Shown one piece after another: positions 16,434 to 24,436 of a stretch of 50,292 nucleotides of DNA. Every line of letters begins with the position of its first letter. Within the stretch, counting starts at the first letter, position 1. Source of the DNA: a virus. A program made the position numbers and the translations under genes. The notes under the pieces were generated by a model that was not told the origin of the DNA, searched no databases, and saw only the letters and a list, made by a program, of their open reading frames with translations. Where the stretch lies: positions 1 to 50,292 of the IMG/VR virus record IMGVR_UViG_3300010885_046061. One strand, given 5' to 3'.

Positions 16434-17779
16434 AATGTATTGTACCAATCTGCCAGTGCAGGAAATGTTTTGCAGAAATCTTTGCCTCTGCGTTGATCGT
16501 ATTGCGTGTAAAATTGTTTAAAATCGTTGCGTAATTTAGACAGTTCGAATGCATCACTGTGCGGAGTTTTTACAACATCCAAATAGTCTATTAGGCGCTG
16601 TAAATGATTTATTTCGTGTTCGTGTAAGTAGTTATGTCCTTTATGTCGCACTAAGAAATCTATTAATTTTTCTTTGTATTGATTTCTAATAGATTCAGGC
16701 AACACTAATGGGCTTTGAAAACTGGGAAATCTCAGAATGTTTAAAGTAAAATTGGGATAATCTTTGCCGTATGTTTTTTTAAGATCAACTAATGTATCTA
16801 AAAATTCAGGCAAAGAATCTAAGCATAATGCGTTAATGGTACACATTACATGAAGACCACGGAATTTTTTACTTTCTATAAGTTTAATTACATTTTCTAA
16901 CCATAGATTGTAATTGAGACCATCTCGTATATATTCGGCTTGATCGTAAACACTTTCATTGCTAGTGTATAAGTCTATTTCAAGACCATCTACACTGTCA
17001 ATGAGACGATCGATGTCAACTTGAAATCCCAAATTACTGTTAATTGCTAATCTAGTTTTACTTCTTCCTTTATTCGTTTTAAACCAATCGATCAGTTTCC
17101 AAGTCTCTGCACTCATCAACGGTTCGCCGCCGGTAATCCGCAATTCTTTAAGAGTCTTATGTAAGTCGCTTTCCCACCATTTGTGAAATGCTTCCGCATA
17201 AGGATTAGTTTCGCCAAATTTATACAGTTGACTACTGTCGTGAGTATGAGTAAAATGATTCCTGCCGTCACTGACAAGATTAGTGTAGGGCCCGTTGCGT
17301 TTAATATCATTTACCCAGGTACTGCTAAACGCAGGATTGCAGTAACTACAAGCAAACTGACAAGTACGATCAAAAGCAATTTCAAGAGTTTGCAAGTCAA
17401 TGTCAGTGCTTGCCGGAGTTGCATATGCATAGTTCAAATCCTTGTCGTTATAGATAACTGTTTTGTACACTCGGTCACTGACTGCATCTCTGCCCATGTC
17501 TTCGATCTTCCAACAGTATTCGCAGCCCGAGGGTCTTTCCCCTTTCTGCATCTGTTCTCGTTCCATTTTCTTTTTCTGTGTATTGTGCAGTGCTTTGGGG
17601 TTTCGTTGGACATCGTCTATTTCTACTTTGTGAGGTAAGGGGTGATGACAACTTGTAGTCATACCACTACCTAACCAGATAGTAGCATTGTACCATTTGG
17701 CTCCGCAAAAGCTATTCGATTTAATATCAATAACTCTACGTTTATAGTCTAGATCTGTTTCATTGTTTATTCTTGGCAT
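16430..17779 (-). CDS. Radical SAM protein, group B (C-H-H variant of auxiliary site)
   Basis: A 449-residue radical SAM enzyme. The SAM motif is Cys140-x3-Cys144-x2-Cys147 in RTCQFACSYCNP, with ITGGEPLM later. Its N-terminal metal-binding set differs from group A: Cys25 (CGAKWYN), then Cys44-His45-His46 in TSCHHPLPHK instead of Cys-Cys, then Cys86/Cys89 (CEYC). It is a paralogue of 18778-20172, sharing SSTWxxDxxRNG and the KALHNT/SALHNT segment. It starts 20 bases inside the preceding gene. Substrate unknown. Confidence 0.9.
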   Translation of the reverse strand: MPRINNETDLDYKRRVIDIKSNSFCGAKWYNATIWLGSGMTTSCHHPLPHKVEIDDVQRNPKALHNTQKKKMEREQMQKGERPSGCEYCWKIEDMGRDAVSDRVYKTVIYNDKDLNYAYATPASTDIDLQTLEIAFDRTCQFACSYCNPAFSSTWVNDIKRNGPYTNLVSDGRNHFTHTHDSSQLYKFGETNPYAEAFHKWWESDLHKTLKELRITGGEPLMSAETWKLIDWFKTNKGRSKTRLAINSNLGFQVDIDRLIDSVDGLEIDLYTSNESVYDQAEYIRDGLNYNLWLENVIKLIESKKFRGLHVMCTINALCLDSLPEFLDTLVDLKKTYGKDYPNFTLNILRFPSFQSPLVLPESIRNQYKEKLIDFLVRHKGHNYLHEHEINHLQRLIDYLDVVKTPHSDAFELSKLRNDFKQFYTQYDQRRGKDFCKTFPALADWYNTL

Positions 17780-18797
17780 GTTGTTCGAATTTCATTAAAA
17801 ATTTATCTACTAGATCAAAGTCTTCGTTAGGGGTTTTTGTCGACATCAATAATTCCCTATTGTGTCGACAATTTTGTTCGGCTGCGGATAAAAATTCTTC
17901 TAAGTTAGATTTACACAAATCCTCAACCATGGCCGCAATGCGAGTTAATCTGTCGTCGTTGTTATCTATTAAGTCAAACGATTCATCAATTAAATGATTG
18001 AAAGTTTTAAATCCAAGATTACGTAAGTCTCTATAGAATCCATAATTTGCAACTGCAATAAAAGGATGTCCTACTTTAATAGGCTTGTACATTTTTTCTG
18101 TTCTAAAACTACAAGGCATAAAAAAATTAGTTTCTGTGACAAGGCTAAAGTAACTGTCTTCAAATATATTTGAAAAAAGTTGTCCGTCTGGCCAGTCATC
18201 AAAAATATATTTTCCGTTAACCACTGTGTCTTTGTTAACTTGGAAGCAGTAGTCGTCAGGCAAAAATTTGTTATCATATAAAGCCGACCATAAACTGTTT
18301 GCTAATAGACCTTTTGTATTCAATTTTTCAATGAGCGAGGATCTGTGTGGCCTGTCAACACCGTTAAGAAAATTAAATAAAAAAGGCTTATTTCTTTTTT
18401 TGAAAATGTTTTCACAAATTTCTGAATCACGCTCATGCAAAATATCAGTGGTATTCCCTAATATAAATTTAAATACGTCCACATTGAAATGATCTATATC
18501 TTCGGGCAAATCACCCGAAGATAATATAAATGGCCATGTCTTTTGATCCGACCATTTATATCCGTGTAACGTATCCAAGACTGTATTTGTTCCTTCTTGT
18601 AACATACTTAATATAAAAATTTTGTTACAGTTGGGTATGCCGTATTTTTTTAGAATATTTTTAGTTAAAAGAATCACACCGTCCGATGATAACAAATCAT
18701 AGTATGATGTGTATTCAGTGATATCAAAATTACTAGGGTACCAACTAAAGAAATTTAAATCTTCTCCTTGCAGTGAATTAATTTTGATTTTTTGCAT
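17760..18797 (-). CDS. Exostosin/GT-B-like putative glycosyltransferase
   Basis: A 345-residue protein. Its C-terminal half carries SLVTETNFFMPCSFRTEKMY, then KPIKVGHPFIAVANYG, then RDLRNLGFKTFNHLIDES. This resembles the TEK-x-x-KP-x-x-x-GHPF element of exostosin- and fucosyltransferase-related enzymes, where it binds the nucleotide-sugar donor. The N-terminal half is not recognisable. It lies between two group B radical SAM genes and overlaps each by 20 bases, so it should be made with them. A glycosyl-transfer role is likely, but donor and acceptor are unknown. Confidence 0.6.
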   Translation of the reverse strand: MQKIKINSLQGEDLNFFSWYPSNFDITEYTSYYDLLSSDGVILLTKNILKKYGIPNCNKIFILSMLQEGTNTVLDTLHGYKWSDQKTWPFILSSGDLPEDIDHFNVDVFKFILGNTTDILHERDSEICENIFKKRNKPFLFNFLNGVDRPHRSSLIEKLNTKGLLANSLWSALYDNKFLPDDYCFQVNKDTVVNGKYIFDDWPDGQLFSNIFEDSYFSLVTETNFFMPCSFRTEKMYKPIKVGHPFIAVANYGFYRDLRNLGFKTFNHLIDESFDLIDNNDDRLTRIAAMVEDLCKSNLEEFLSAAEQNCRHNRELLMSTKTPNEDFDLVDKFLMKFEQHAKNKQ

Positions 18798-20172
18798 GGT
18801 ATTGGCAATCTTTCCAAAACTCCAACATTTCTGGAAATGTTAGTTGGAAATTAGTATTTCTTCTTCGGTCGTGCTCGTTAAAAAATTTGTAAAAATTAGA
18901 CTTTTGTATTTTAACATAAGATGGATCTAATTTGCTACCTTCCTTCATCCAATCTATCACTCTTTGTAACCGTTGTAGCTCATAGTCTTTAAAACCTTTA
19001 AATGGATGCTCGGGTGTTTCTAACTTCTTCAACATAAAACTCCATGCCAATTCCAATTCATCTGCATAGCTTTCTGGCAATAACTGTAAACTTTGCCATT
19101 CTGGTTTCCTTAGTATAGGAGTATCAAACCAAACTCGTTGATATGTTTTACTGTAAATTTCTCGAAGTCCAAGCACCGATGTCATCAATTGTCTAAAACT
19201 AGTAACGCTGAGATTATTCATCGTAATAATAAATGTTAAACTACTGCGATTTGGAACCTCATTTAAAAATCTATTTACATTTTCCCACAGCATTGTGAAG
19301 TCGAGTCCGTGTCTAATATACTCAGCTTTATGGAATAGTGCATCCAAACTGACATACTGCATGAAATGTTCTATTTTAATTTGATCATTATCGCACAATC
19401 GTTTAACGTAATCAAGATATTTCTCAAACAGCTTAGGCTCTACACTAAAATTACTGGTAACATTCAAATGCAATTTAGGACTAGGATTTTCTAATACATA
19501 ATCAAATACTCGATATGTATTCTTATCCATGAGCGGCTCTCCACCAGTCATTCGAAAATGTTCTAGTTCAGGATACAAGTTTGGCCACCATGACCAAAAA
19601 GCATCAACGTAAGGATTATCTTCTCTTAGAGGAATAACTTTTCTTTCTCCAGTAAAATGACTGGGATCATTGTGCGGAGGATTAGTAGGAAAGGCGCCAT
19701 TACGTTCTACGTCACTGGCCCATGTACTAGAGTATTGAGGGCTACAATAACTACAAGTTAAGTTGCAAGCATTATTAAAATTGACTTCTACATATGACGG
19801 AAGCACATCCTCATCTCCTGTAGAATTAGTGATTGTTTCAAAATCTTTTGCAGCCCATGGTTCTCCACTGCGATAATGTCTGTCGCTTAAGTTTCCTAAG
19901 TCTTCTTGGGTCCAACAATAACTACATTCTTGTGGGCGCTCTTGTTTGAGCATGATCTTACGCTGCTCTTTTTTATAAGGTGTGTTATGCAATGCACTGG
20001 GAGTATCCTTTAACAGCGTCGAATCGATTTTATGTAACGGTGGGTGGTAGCAACTGTTATTGAGTCCTGTAGGTAAATGTAAGCTAACTTGTTTCCACTT
20101 AGCCAAACAAAGTGCAGGACCTAATTTAGATTTTGCTTCTTCTGCGGAATTTAAAAATACGCTTTTAGCCAT
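18778..20172 (-). CDS. Radical SAM protein, group B
   Basis: A 464-residue radical SAM enzyme, paralogous to 16430-17779. The SAM motif is Cys136-x3-Cys140-x2-Cys143 in NACNLTCSYCSP, followed by MTGGEPLM. The N-terminal set is Cys22 (CLAKWKQ), Cys41-Tyr-His43 (CYHPPLHK) and Cys83/Cys86 (CSYC). I chose the ATG at 20172 because it forms a TGATG stop-start junction with the upstream gene; an in-frame TTG at 20178 would add two residues. Both group B proteins end in a similar aromatic C-terminus (NFQLTFPEMLEFW here, DFCKTFPALADWY there). Substrate unknown. Confidence 0.9.
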   Translation of the reverse strand: MAKSVFLNSAEEAKSKLGPALCLAKWKQVSLHLPTGLNNSCYHPPLHKIDSTLLKDTPSALHNTPYKKEQRKIMLKQERPQECSYCWTQEDLGNLSDRHYRSGEPWAAKDFETITNSTGDEDVLPSYVEVNFNNACNLTCSYCSPQYSSTWASDVERNGAFPTNPPHNDPSHFTGERKVIPLREDNPYVDAFWSWWPNLYPELEHFRMTGGEPLMDKNTYRVFDYVLENPSPKLHLNVTSNFSVEPKLFEKYLDYVKRLCDNDQIKIEHFMQYVSLDALFHKAEYIRHGLDFTMLWENVNRFLNEVPNRSSLTFIITMNNLSVTSFRQLMTSVLGLREIYSKTYQRVWFDTPILRKPEWQSLQLLPESYADELELAWSFMLKKLETPEHPFKGFKDYELQRLQRVIDWMKEGSKLDPSYVKIQKSNFYKFFNEHDRRRNTNFQLTFPEMLEFWKDCQYHAKNQN

Positions 20173-21098
20173 CACCAACCTTCAACTCGTCTAATGACAT
20201 CTAATTCTGTCATTGTTGTTCCCATATTACGATGCACTGCTTTATAATGATGTTTAAAAAATGCGCTTTGAACTGCATCCATATCAATAATAGGCAACCC
20301 TAGTCGTGTACGTAATGTTTGGCCAACATTTTCACAGGCAGATTCTTCGTCTTTACTAAAAGTGTTCCAAAGATATGCAAGATGATCAAAGTCTTGTACT
20401 TGTTTATAATCCCACTCTCTTAACATGGTCATATAAGTTCCCAGTCGAGCACCATATACAGCCCACCAGCCGTTTTCTACATCTCGGCCGATGCTTTGCC
20501 AAATACATAAATGATCATAGTTCCGAGCATGAACTTTTTGTTCAAACTCTTGCAAGCTAGGTTTTTTTCCTCGATCCAAACACATCTTAACACCTTCACG
20601 AAAACCTGCCCGCCAAGCTTGAAAAGGTGTGGCATTGGGAAAAGTTGTGCTATAGCAATCATGCATGGGAATATATTTAGGATCAAAACAAAACTCTATT
20701 ACAGTCTCATCTCTGCCGTCAGTGGCTTCGTGTGTTCGCATGTTGTTAACGAACTCTTTGGTCCAGCAACTTATTCCGCCGTTGCCGTACATCAGTCCGT
20801 TAATATGATTGCGAGCCTTCCATCTAAACACACAATCATGATTATTGTCGTTTAACTTAAGCTGAAGATTAAAAAATTCAGCGTCTGGTACATTGTCTCC
20901 GTCTATTAGCACGAATCTATCAGTATCACTGGCTGCGGCAGCGGCTTTATGTGCAGCATCGCTGCCTTTAATGCCGTCCACACGTTTAGCCCATGGAATT
21001 AAATTTTGGATCTTAATCCAAAACTCTTCTTTTTTTGGCTCGTCGTAGGTTAAAAATATGCAGTCAAGGTCAGCAATATCAATTGTTGGTGTAGTCAT
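20172..21098 (-). CDS. GT-A-like putative glycosyltransferase
   Basis: A 308-residue protein with a GT-A-like layout: an N-terminal strand CIFLTYDEP, then AAHKAAAAASDT (48-59), then RFVLIDGDNV (61-70), whose DGD fits the metal/nucleotide-sugar DxD site. Next come KARNHINGLMYGNGGISCW and WRAGFREGVKM. It is related to the third module of the protein at 5224-6888, which lacks the DxD. Its start lies 20 bases inside the upstream gene and its stop forms TGATG with the next. No membrane segment is visible. Donor and acceptor sugars are unknown. Confidence 0.75.
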   Translation of the reverse strand: MTTPTIDIADLDCIFLTYDEPKKEEFWIKIQNLIPWAKRVDGIKGSDAAHKAAAAASDTDRFVLIDGDNVPDAEFFNLQLKLNDNNHDCVFRWKARNHINGLMYGNGGISCWTKEFVNNMRTHEATDGRDETVIEFCFDPKYIPMHDCYSTTFPNATPFQAWRAGFREGVKMCLDRGKKPSLQEFEQKVHARNYDHLCIWQSIGRDVENGWWAVYGARLGTYMTMLREWDYKQVQDFDHLAYLWNTFSKDEESACENVGQTLRTRLGLPIIDMDAVQSAFFKHHYKAVHRNMGTTMTELDVIRRVEGW

Positions 21099-21486
21099 AA
21101 TTTTCAGTGTCTTTGTATGTATCGTTAGGTTCTAATAGAATAGCTGCATTATTTTTTACAACTTTAAATCCACTGTTGCTTTTTTCCAATGTTTGTCGTT
21201 GCCCGCTGTCACTTTTAATTAACGCAGGTTTATCGTTTAATACACGATATTTGATAAAATCATTGTATATGGTTTCATCGACGATAATATATTTTCCAAC
21301 AAAACCATACATTTCTGCGTCTGCCGGATTAATGCAACTTCCGGTAATATTACCTTGATCGTCATAATACCATCTAAATTCTTTTTTTATATCTTTTGGT
21401 TTATCTATTAGACCCAGTTCATCCAATTGTCTGATAATTTCTTCAAGCGGTGTGTCGTGATAAACTGTTATAGTAGGTTCGTTCAT
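21079..21486 (-). CDS. Hypothetical protein
   Basis: A 135-residue acidic protein, beta-rich by appearance, with FRWYYDDQGNITGSCINPAD and GKYIIVDETIYNDFIKYRV, then a Lys/Asn-rich end. I do not recognise it. The first 15 codons overlap the upstream glycosyltransferase-like gene by 44 bases and its end overlaps the next by 20, so it is clearly part of the operon. It has no Cys cluster or catalytic motif that I can see. It could be a small structural or adaptor protein of the pathway; this is a guess from position only. Confidence 0.7.
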   Translation of the reverse strand: MNEPTITVYHDTPLEEIIRQLDELGLIDKPKDIKKEFRWYYDDQGNITGSCINPADAEMYGFVGKYIIVDETIYNDFIKYRVLNDKPALIKSDSGQRQTLEKSNSGFKVVKNNAAILLEPNDTYKDTENYDYTNN

Positions 21487-22321
21487 AATAGTTAATTAGT
21501 TCCTCGGTTGCATAAGATTTTTCATGATAATGTACAGGATTGTATTGATTTAAATTATTAATCCTTATAATCATATTATCGTCGGTTTCACATAATACCA
21601 TGTCTTGCCAAGACATTGAAGTGTCTCCCCAATTATTAATGGCAGGTTTCATATGAACAAAATTTAAAAAATTCATAGTAGGTATAGTACATTTTTCTAT
21701 TCCCAGTGTTTTTGCTGTTAGTGCGTACAAAACATCAGTGGACGGGTTTTCTTCCCTGCAATTTTTCAAAACATTTACTTTTAAATATTCCCAATTTCTT
21801 AAAATACGTTTAGCAGTTAAGAAAAATTCGCTGGCTACTTGACTGTAACGAAAATACATTAACCCGTTATAAACGTCGGGCAATTCGTTGTCGTTGAAAA
21901 ATTTTCTATATGTTCTGGCTGTAGCAGATTCTTGTCTATAGTTTTTACAACCTGTATTTAATACTAAGTCACGCAATCTAAAAGCATTCCACCAATGCGA
22001 TATAGATCGTGTGAACAATAAATCACATTCAACTTTGATAGTTTCTTTAAAAGGTGTCAGATTAAAAACCTGATATTCGTTGGCCAATTTCCATGTACTG
22101 GATTTATTATTTTCATCGTAGGGCAACTGTATTACATAATCAAAAACTTTATTATGCTTATCATTGATTTTTTGATTAGTTGCACTATCAACAATTACTG
22201 CATACTTTTCAAAAGGGTGAATAGTTTTTATATTAAGAGCTTGCAAGTATGCTAATTCTAAATAGTTAACCAAATCGGTATTTTGCGCGAACGTAACAAA
22301 TCCTCGACCATGTTTATTCAT
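21443..22321 (-). CDS. GT-A-like glycosyltransferase relative with altered DxD
   Basis: A 292-residue paralogue of the gene immediately upstream. Aligned segments include WKLANEYQVFNLTPFKETIK with WRNFDRYRVYDLSPYDETIL, and YFRYSQVASEFFLTAKRILR with LFRKSPMSKMFFDMVGKIQR. Where the paralogue has DTD, this one has Glu-Cys-Asp (98-100), so metal binding may be weakened or changed. I chose the ATG at 22321 (MNKHGRGF), with AGAAAG upstream; an in-frame GTG at 22330 would add three residues. The junction with the previous gene is the 8-base ATGAATAA. Function inferred as glycosyl transfer or a non-catalytic partner. Confidence 0.68.
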   Translation of the reverse strand: MNKHGRGFVTFAQNTDLVNYLELAYLQALNIKTIHPFEKYAVIVDSATNQKINDKHNKVFDYVIQLPYDENNKSSTWKLANEYQVFNLTPFKETIKVECDLLFTRSISHWWNAFRLRDLVLNTGCKNYRQESATARTYRKFFNDNELPDVYNGLMYFRYSQVASEFFLTAKRILRNWEYLKVNVLKNCREENPSTDVLYALTAKTLGIEKCTIPTMNFLNFVHMKPAINNWGDTSMSWQDMVLCETDDNMIIRINNLNQYNPVHYHEKSYATEELINYYERTYYNSLSRHTA

Positions 22322-23135
22322 TGCATACACTTTCTACAAATTTTTTGAATTGGCTAGATAACAAATAGTTTTTATCCATTATGTGTAAATTTTGTCGACT
22401 TATAACATCTGCATTATTTTGATATTTTACTGTGATAAATTTATTTGTTACCGTCATACTATGAATAGTATCTTCAATGGTGGTCATTGGCCACGGTATA
22501 CTTTGTTCAGGAGTGAGTGTATATCCATTTAAAATAATATTGGCCATACTAAAGGCAAAATCATTTCTATAATTTCCTTCTCTGATTCCAAATAAATTTC
22601 TATAATACCCGTAATTTCGTTGTATCTTACCTACCATATCAAAAAACATTTTTGACATAGGACTTTTTCGAAATAATCCAACTGTGGCCCATACCATAGG
22701 CAAACTTTGTGGGCCCATTTCGTCCTTATTCAATTCTTTTGGCGTTTGCATCTGGTACATTAATCGATAGTCAAAAGGCTGTAAAAATAATTTTAAAAGA
22801 CTGTCGTCTAAGACCAAATAATCAGTGTCCAGTAGAATGGTTTCATCGTAAGGGCTTAGATCGTATACACGATATCTATCAAAATTTCGCCATTCATAAG
22901 TTTTTCCATCTCTGGCAAATCTAAAATTTCCTTCTTTGCTTTCAGCCCGTAATATCAAATCATAATTAAAATTTGGTTCAGCTGACAGATCCGTGACCAG
23001 TGTAATTGGCAGTTTTAGATTTTTTTCTATTAATTTACTGGTTTGATCAGCAATGCCAACATAATCAACATGAGCACTGTTAAATGCAAAAATCACTACG
23101 CCTTTAGACTTTGCGGATTCGTTTAAGTTCTTCAT
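22314..23135 (-). CDS. GT-A-type putative glycosyltransferase
   Basis: A 273-residue protein with the order expected of a GT-A nucleotide-sugar transferase. It begins with a strand VVIFAFNSAHVDYV, then LPITLVTD, and then the metal-binding DxD at Asp103-Thr-Asp105 in ETILLDTDYLVLD. A later NDFAFSMANIILNG segment matches the region that follows in galactosyl/glucosyl-transferase-like families. No signal peptide or transmembrane segment is seen. It overlaps the upstream 105-residue gene by 32 bases and the paralogue downstream by eight. Sugar specificity is not readable. Confidence 0.78.
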   Translation of the reverse strand: MKNLNESAKSKGVVIFAFNSAHVDYVGIADQTSKLIEKNLKLPITLVTDLSAEPNFNYDLILRAESKEGNFRFARDGKTYEWRNFDRYRVYDLSPYDETILLDTDYLVLDDSLLKLFLQPFDYRLMYQMQTPKELNKDEMGPQSLPMVWATVGLFRKSPMSKMFFDMVGKIQRNYGYYRNLFGIREGNYRNDFAFSMANIILNGYTLTPEQSIPWPMTTIEDTIHSMTVTNKFITVKYQNNADVISRQNLHIMDKNYLLSSQFKKFVESVCNE

Positions 23136-23421
23136 GTTGTTGATGCCATTCGTTCATTGCCGCATGATAATGTTGCTGTGCTTTGACCAAAAATGTTTGT
23201 TTGTCTATTTCTATAGGATTTTGATAAACATCCTCGAGATAAAATCTTTCGATGGGCCAAGTTGCTGCAAATGCTAGTAGTTCTGGAGTTATTTCGAATA
23301 ATCCGTTTTCATAGGGCATGTGTAAGTCTGTTAAAATACGTTCCCTTAGCAATCGTTTATTAATTTGATAATCTGTGGCCAATTTTACTTGATTTACAAT
23401 TTCTTCTATGGTTGTTGTCAT
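23104..23421 (-). CDS. Small conserved phage protein, first gene of the accessory operon
   Basis: A 105-residue helical protein (TTTIEEIVNQVKLATDYQIN at residues 2-21), with FEITPELLAFAATWPIERFY in the middle and a charged Gln/Glu/His-rich helix at the end. I recall comparable short proteins in T4-like marine phages, with no known role. A sigma70-like promoter lies 27-56 bases upstream of its ATG, so this is the first gene read from it. No ribosome binding site is evident before the ATG at 23421. Confidence 0.78.
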   Translation of the reverse strand: MTTTIEEIVNQVKLATDYQINKRLLRERILTDLHMPYENGLFEITPELLAFAATWPIERFYLEDVYQNPIEIDKQTFLVKAQQHYHAAMNEWHQQHEELKRIRKV

Positions 23422-23433
23422 AATGAATAAAAT

Positions 23434-23466
23434 AATAGGTATATACTATTATAATATATACCTATT
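23434..23466. repeat. Perfect 12-base inverted repeat over the promoter
   Basis: The arms AATAGGTATATA (23434-23445) and TATATACCTATT (23455-23466) are exact reverse complements, separated by nine bases. The repeat covers the -10 box and much of the spacer of the promoter at 23448-23477. It could be a repressor or activator operator. It could also form a weak hairpin, but the arms are AT-rich and no T-run follows on either strand, so a terminator is less likely. Confidence 0.7.
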
Positions 23467-23477
23467 CCGCTTGTCAA
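23448..23477 (-). promoter_or_regulatory. Consensus sigma70 promoter of the accessory operon
   Basis: On the minus strand TTGACA lies at 23477-23472 and TATAAT at 23453-23448, with an 18-base spacer. Both hexamers match consensus. Transcription would start near 23441, about 20 bases before the ATG at 23421, and could run through the glycosyltransferase and radical SAM genes down to 8172. The -35 context (TTGACAAG) is the same as in the promoter at 8116-8144. Confidence 0.78.
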
Positions 23478-23488
23478 TTATAAATTTA

Positions 23489-24424
23489 TCAAGTAATAGT
23501 AACAGTTCCCCAACTGTTTGACAAGTTGGTACTTTCAGGATATGTAGCATATAGGCCCATTACCAATGACACGTTAATAGAATCGGCCGGTTGAGTTGAT
23601 CCAGTTGTAGCCGAGTATGCAACAAATATAAAAGTCAAGACATTTCCATTGGCTCCATATGACCCCACTGTTCCATTGGTGGCTGCCGTATATTGAATAT
23701 AATCTCCTGTATAATAGCTTGTACTATTAATTTGAGTATAGACGTCGTTGGCTCCGGTTAGTCCATAATAGCCGCCCGCTGTTGAATCAGCGATTACTGT
23801 GCCGCCAGCGCCTGCCCTAGCTCCAAAACTTGTTGCATTCATTTGTTTAGAACTAAAGTTAGTGTCAGCCAATGTTTGAATACTTGTTCCTCGAGAAGTG
23901 CCGCCTGTATTAGTAAAAGAACTATAAGCCATAATAATTCTTCCACCTGCATTAAAAAAGTATCTAGCTTGGTCCACTGATGAAAAAGTTACTGTGAATA
24001 CTCCTGTTGCACTTGCGGCTACACCAGCGGCTGCACTTAATGATAACGTTTTAGTTGTAGTACCAGTATTTGTTCCGACAGTAGCTGCACTAAGTCTGTT
24101 AGTGGCTGCTGTTGAAACTGCGGATGTTAGTGTGGACAAATAAGATATTGTGGTTCCAGCAGTAGGCGCACTTATGCCAGACCCGCTGCCGCTTTGGTGA
24201 ACCCTTGCAGAATTTAGGGTATTAACTAAACTTGCCCAGTTAGATGCTGCCACTGATCCACTAACTGATACGTTACCGACTGCGGTTTGACCATATCCAT
24301 AATTTCCACTGCCAGTGGCCCAGACTGGATTTAACTGGGCTCCGCCGCCTTGAGTTCCTGCTGCGGCCCCAACTAGATTGTTGAAATCAGTTGCTTGAAT
24401 TAATCCACCTGCTGCGTATGTCAT
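23489..24424 (-). CDS. Virion structural / tail-fibre-like protein
   Basis: A 311-residue protein very rich in Gly, Ser, Thr and Ala, with almost no charged residues. It starts MTYAAGGLIQATDFNNLVG and continues with NPVWATGSGNYGYGQTAVG. This composition and opening are typical of tail-associated structural proteins of T4-like marine phages (from memory). The C-terminal half is beta-rich (FTVTFSSVDQARYFFNAGGR, then INVSLVMGLYATYP). GGAAC lies just before the ATG. It is the last gene of the tail module. Attachment to fibres or the baseplate is inferred. Confidence 0.75.
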   Translation of the reverse strand: MTYAAGGLIQATDFNNLVGAAAGTQGGGAQLNPVWATGSGNYGYGQTAVGNVSVSGSVAASNWASLVNTLNSARVHQSGSGSGISAPTAGTTISYLSTLTSAVSTAATNRLSAATVGTNTGTTTKTLSLSAAAGVAASATGVFTVTFSSVDQARYFFNAGGRIIMAYSSFTNTGGTSRGTSIQTLADTNFSSKQMNATSFGARAGAGGTVIADSTAGGYYGLTGANDVYTQINSTSYYTGDYIQYTAATNGTVGSYGANGNVLTFIFVAYSATTGSTQPADSINVSLVMGLYATYPESTNLSNSWGTVTIT

Positions 24425-24436
24425 ATTTTGTTCCGT

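Noticed and set aside
17183-17638. 151-residue plus-strand frame
   Set aside because: It is antisense to a conserved radical SAM gene and rich in Cys/Val/Phe in the manner of antisense artefacts; no promoter or ribosome binding site is visible.
23434-23466. Inverted repeat as a rho-independent terminator of the tail module
   Set aside because: The arms are AT-rich, the loop is long and no T-run follows on the minus strand; its overlap with a consensus promoter favours an operator.
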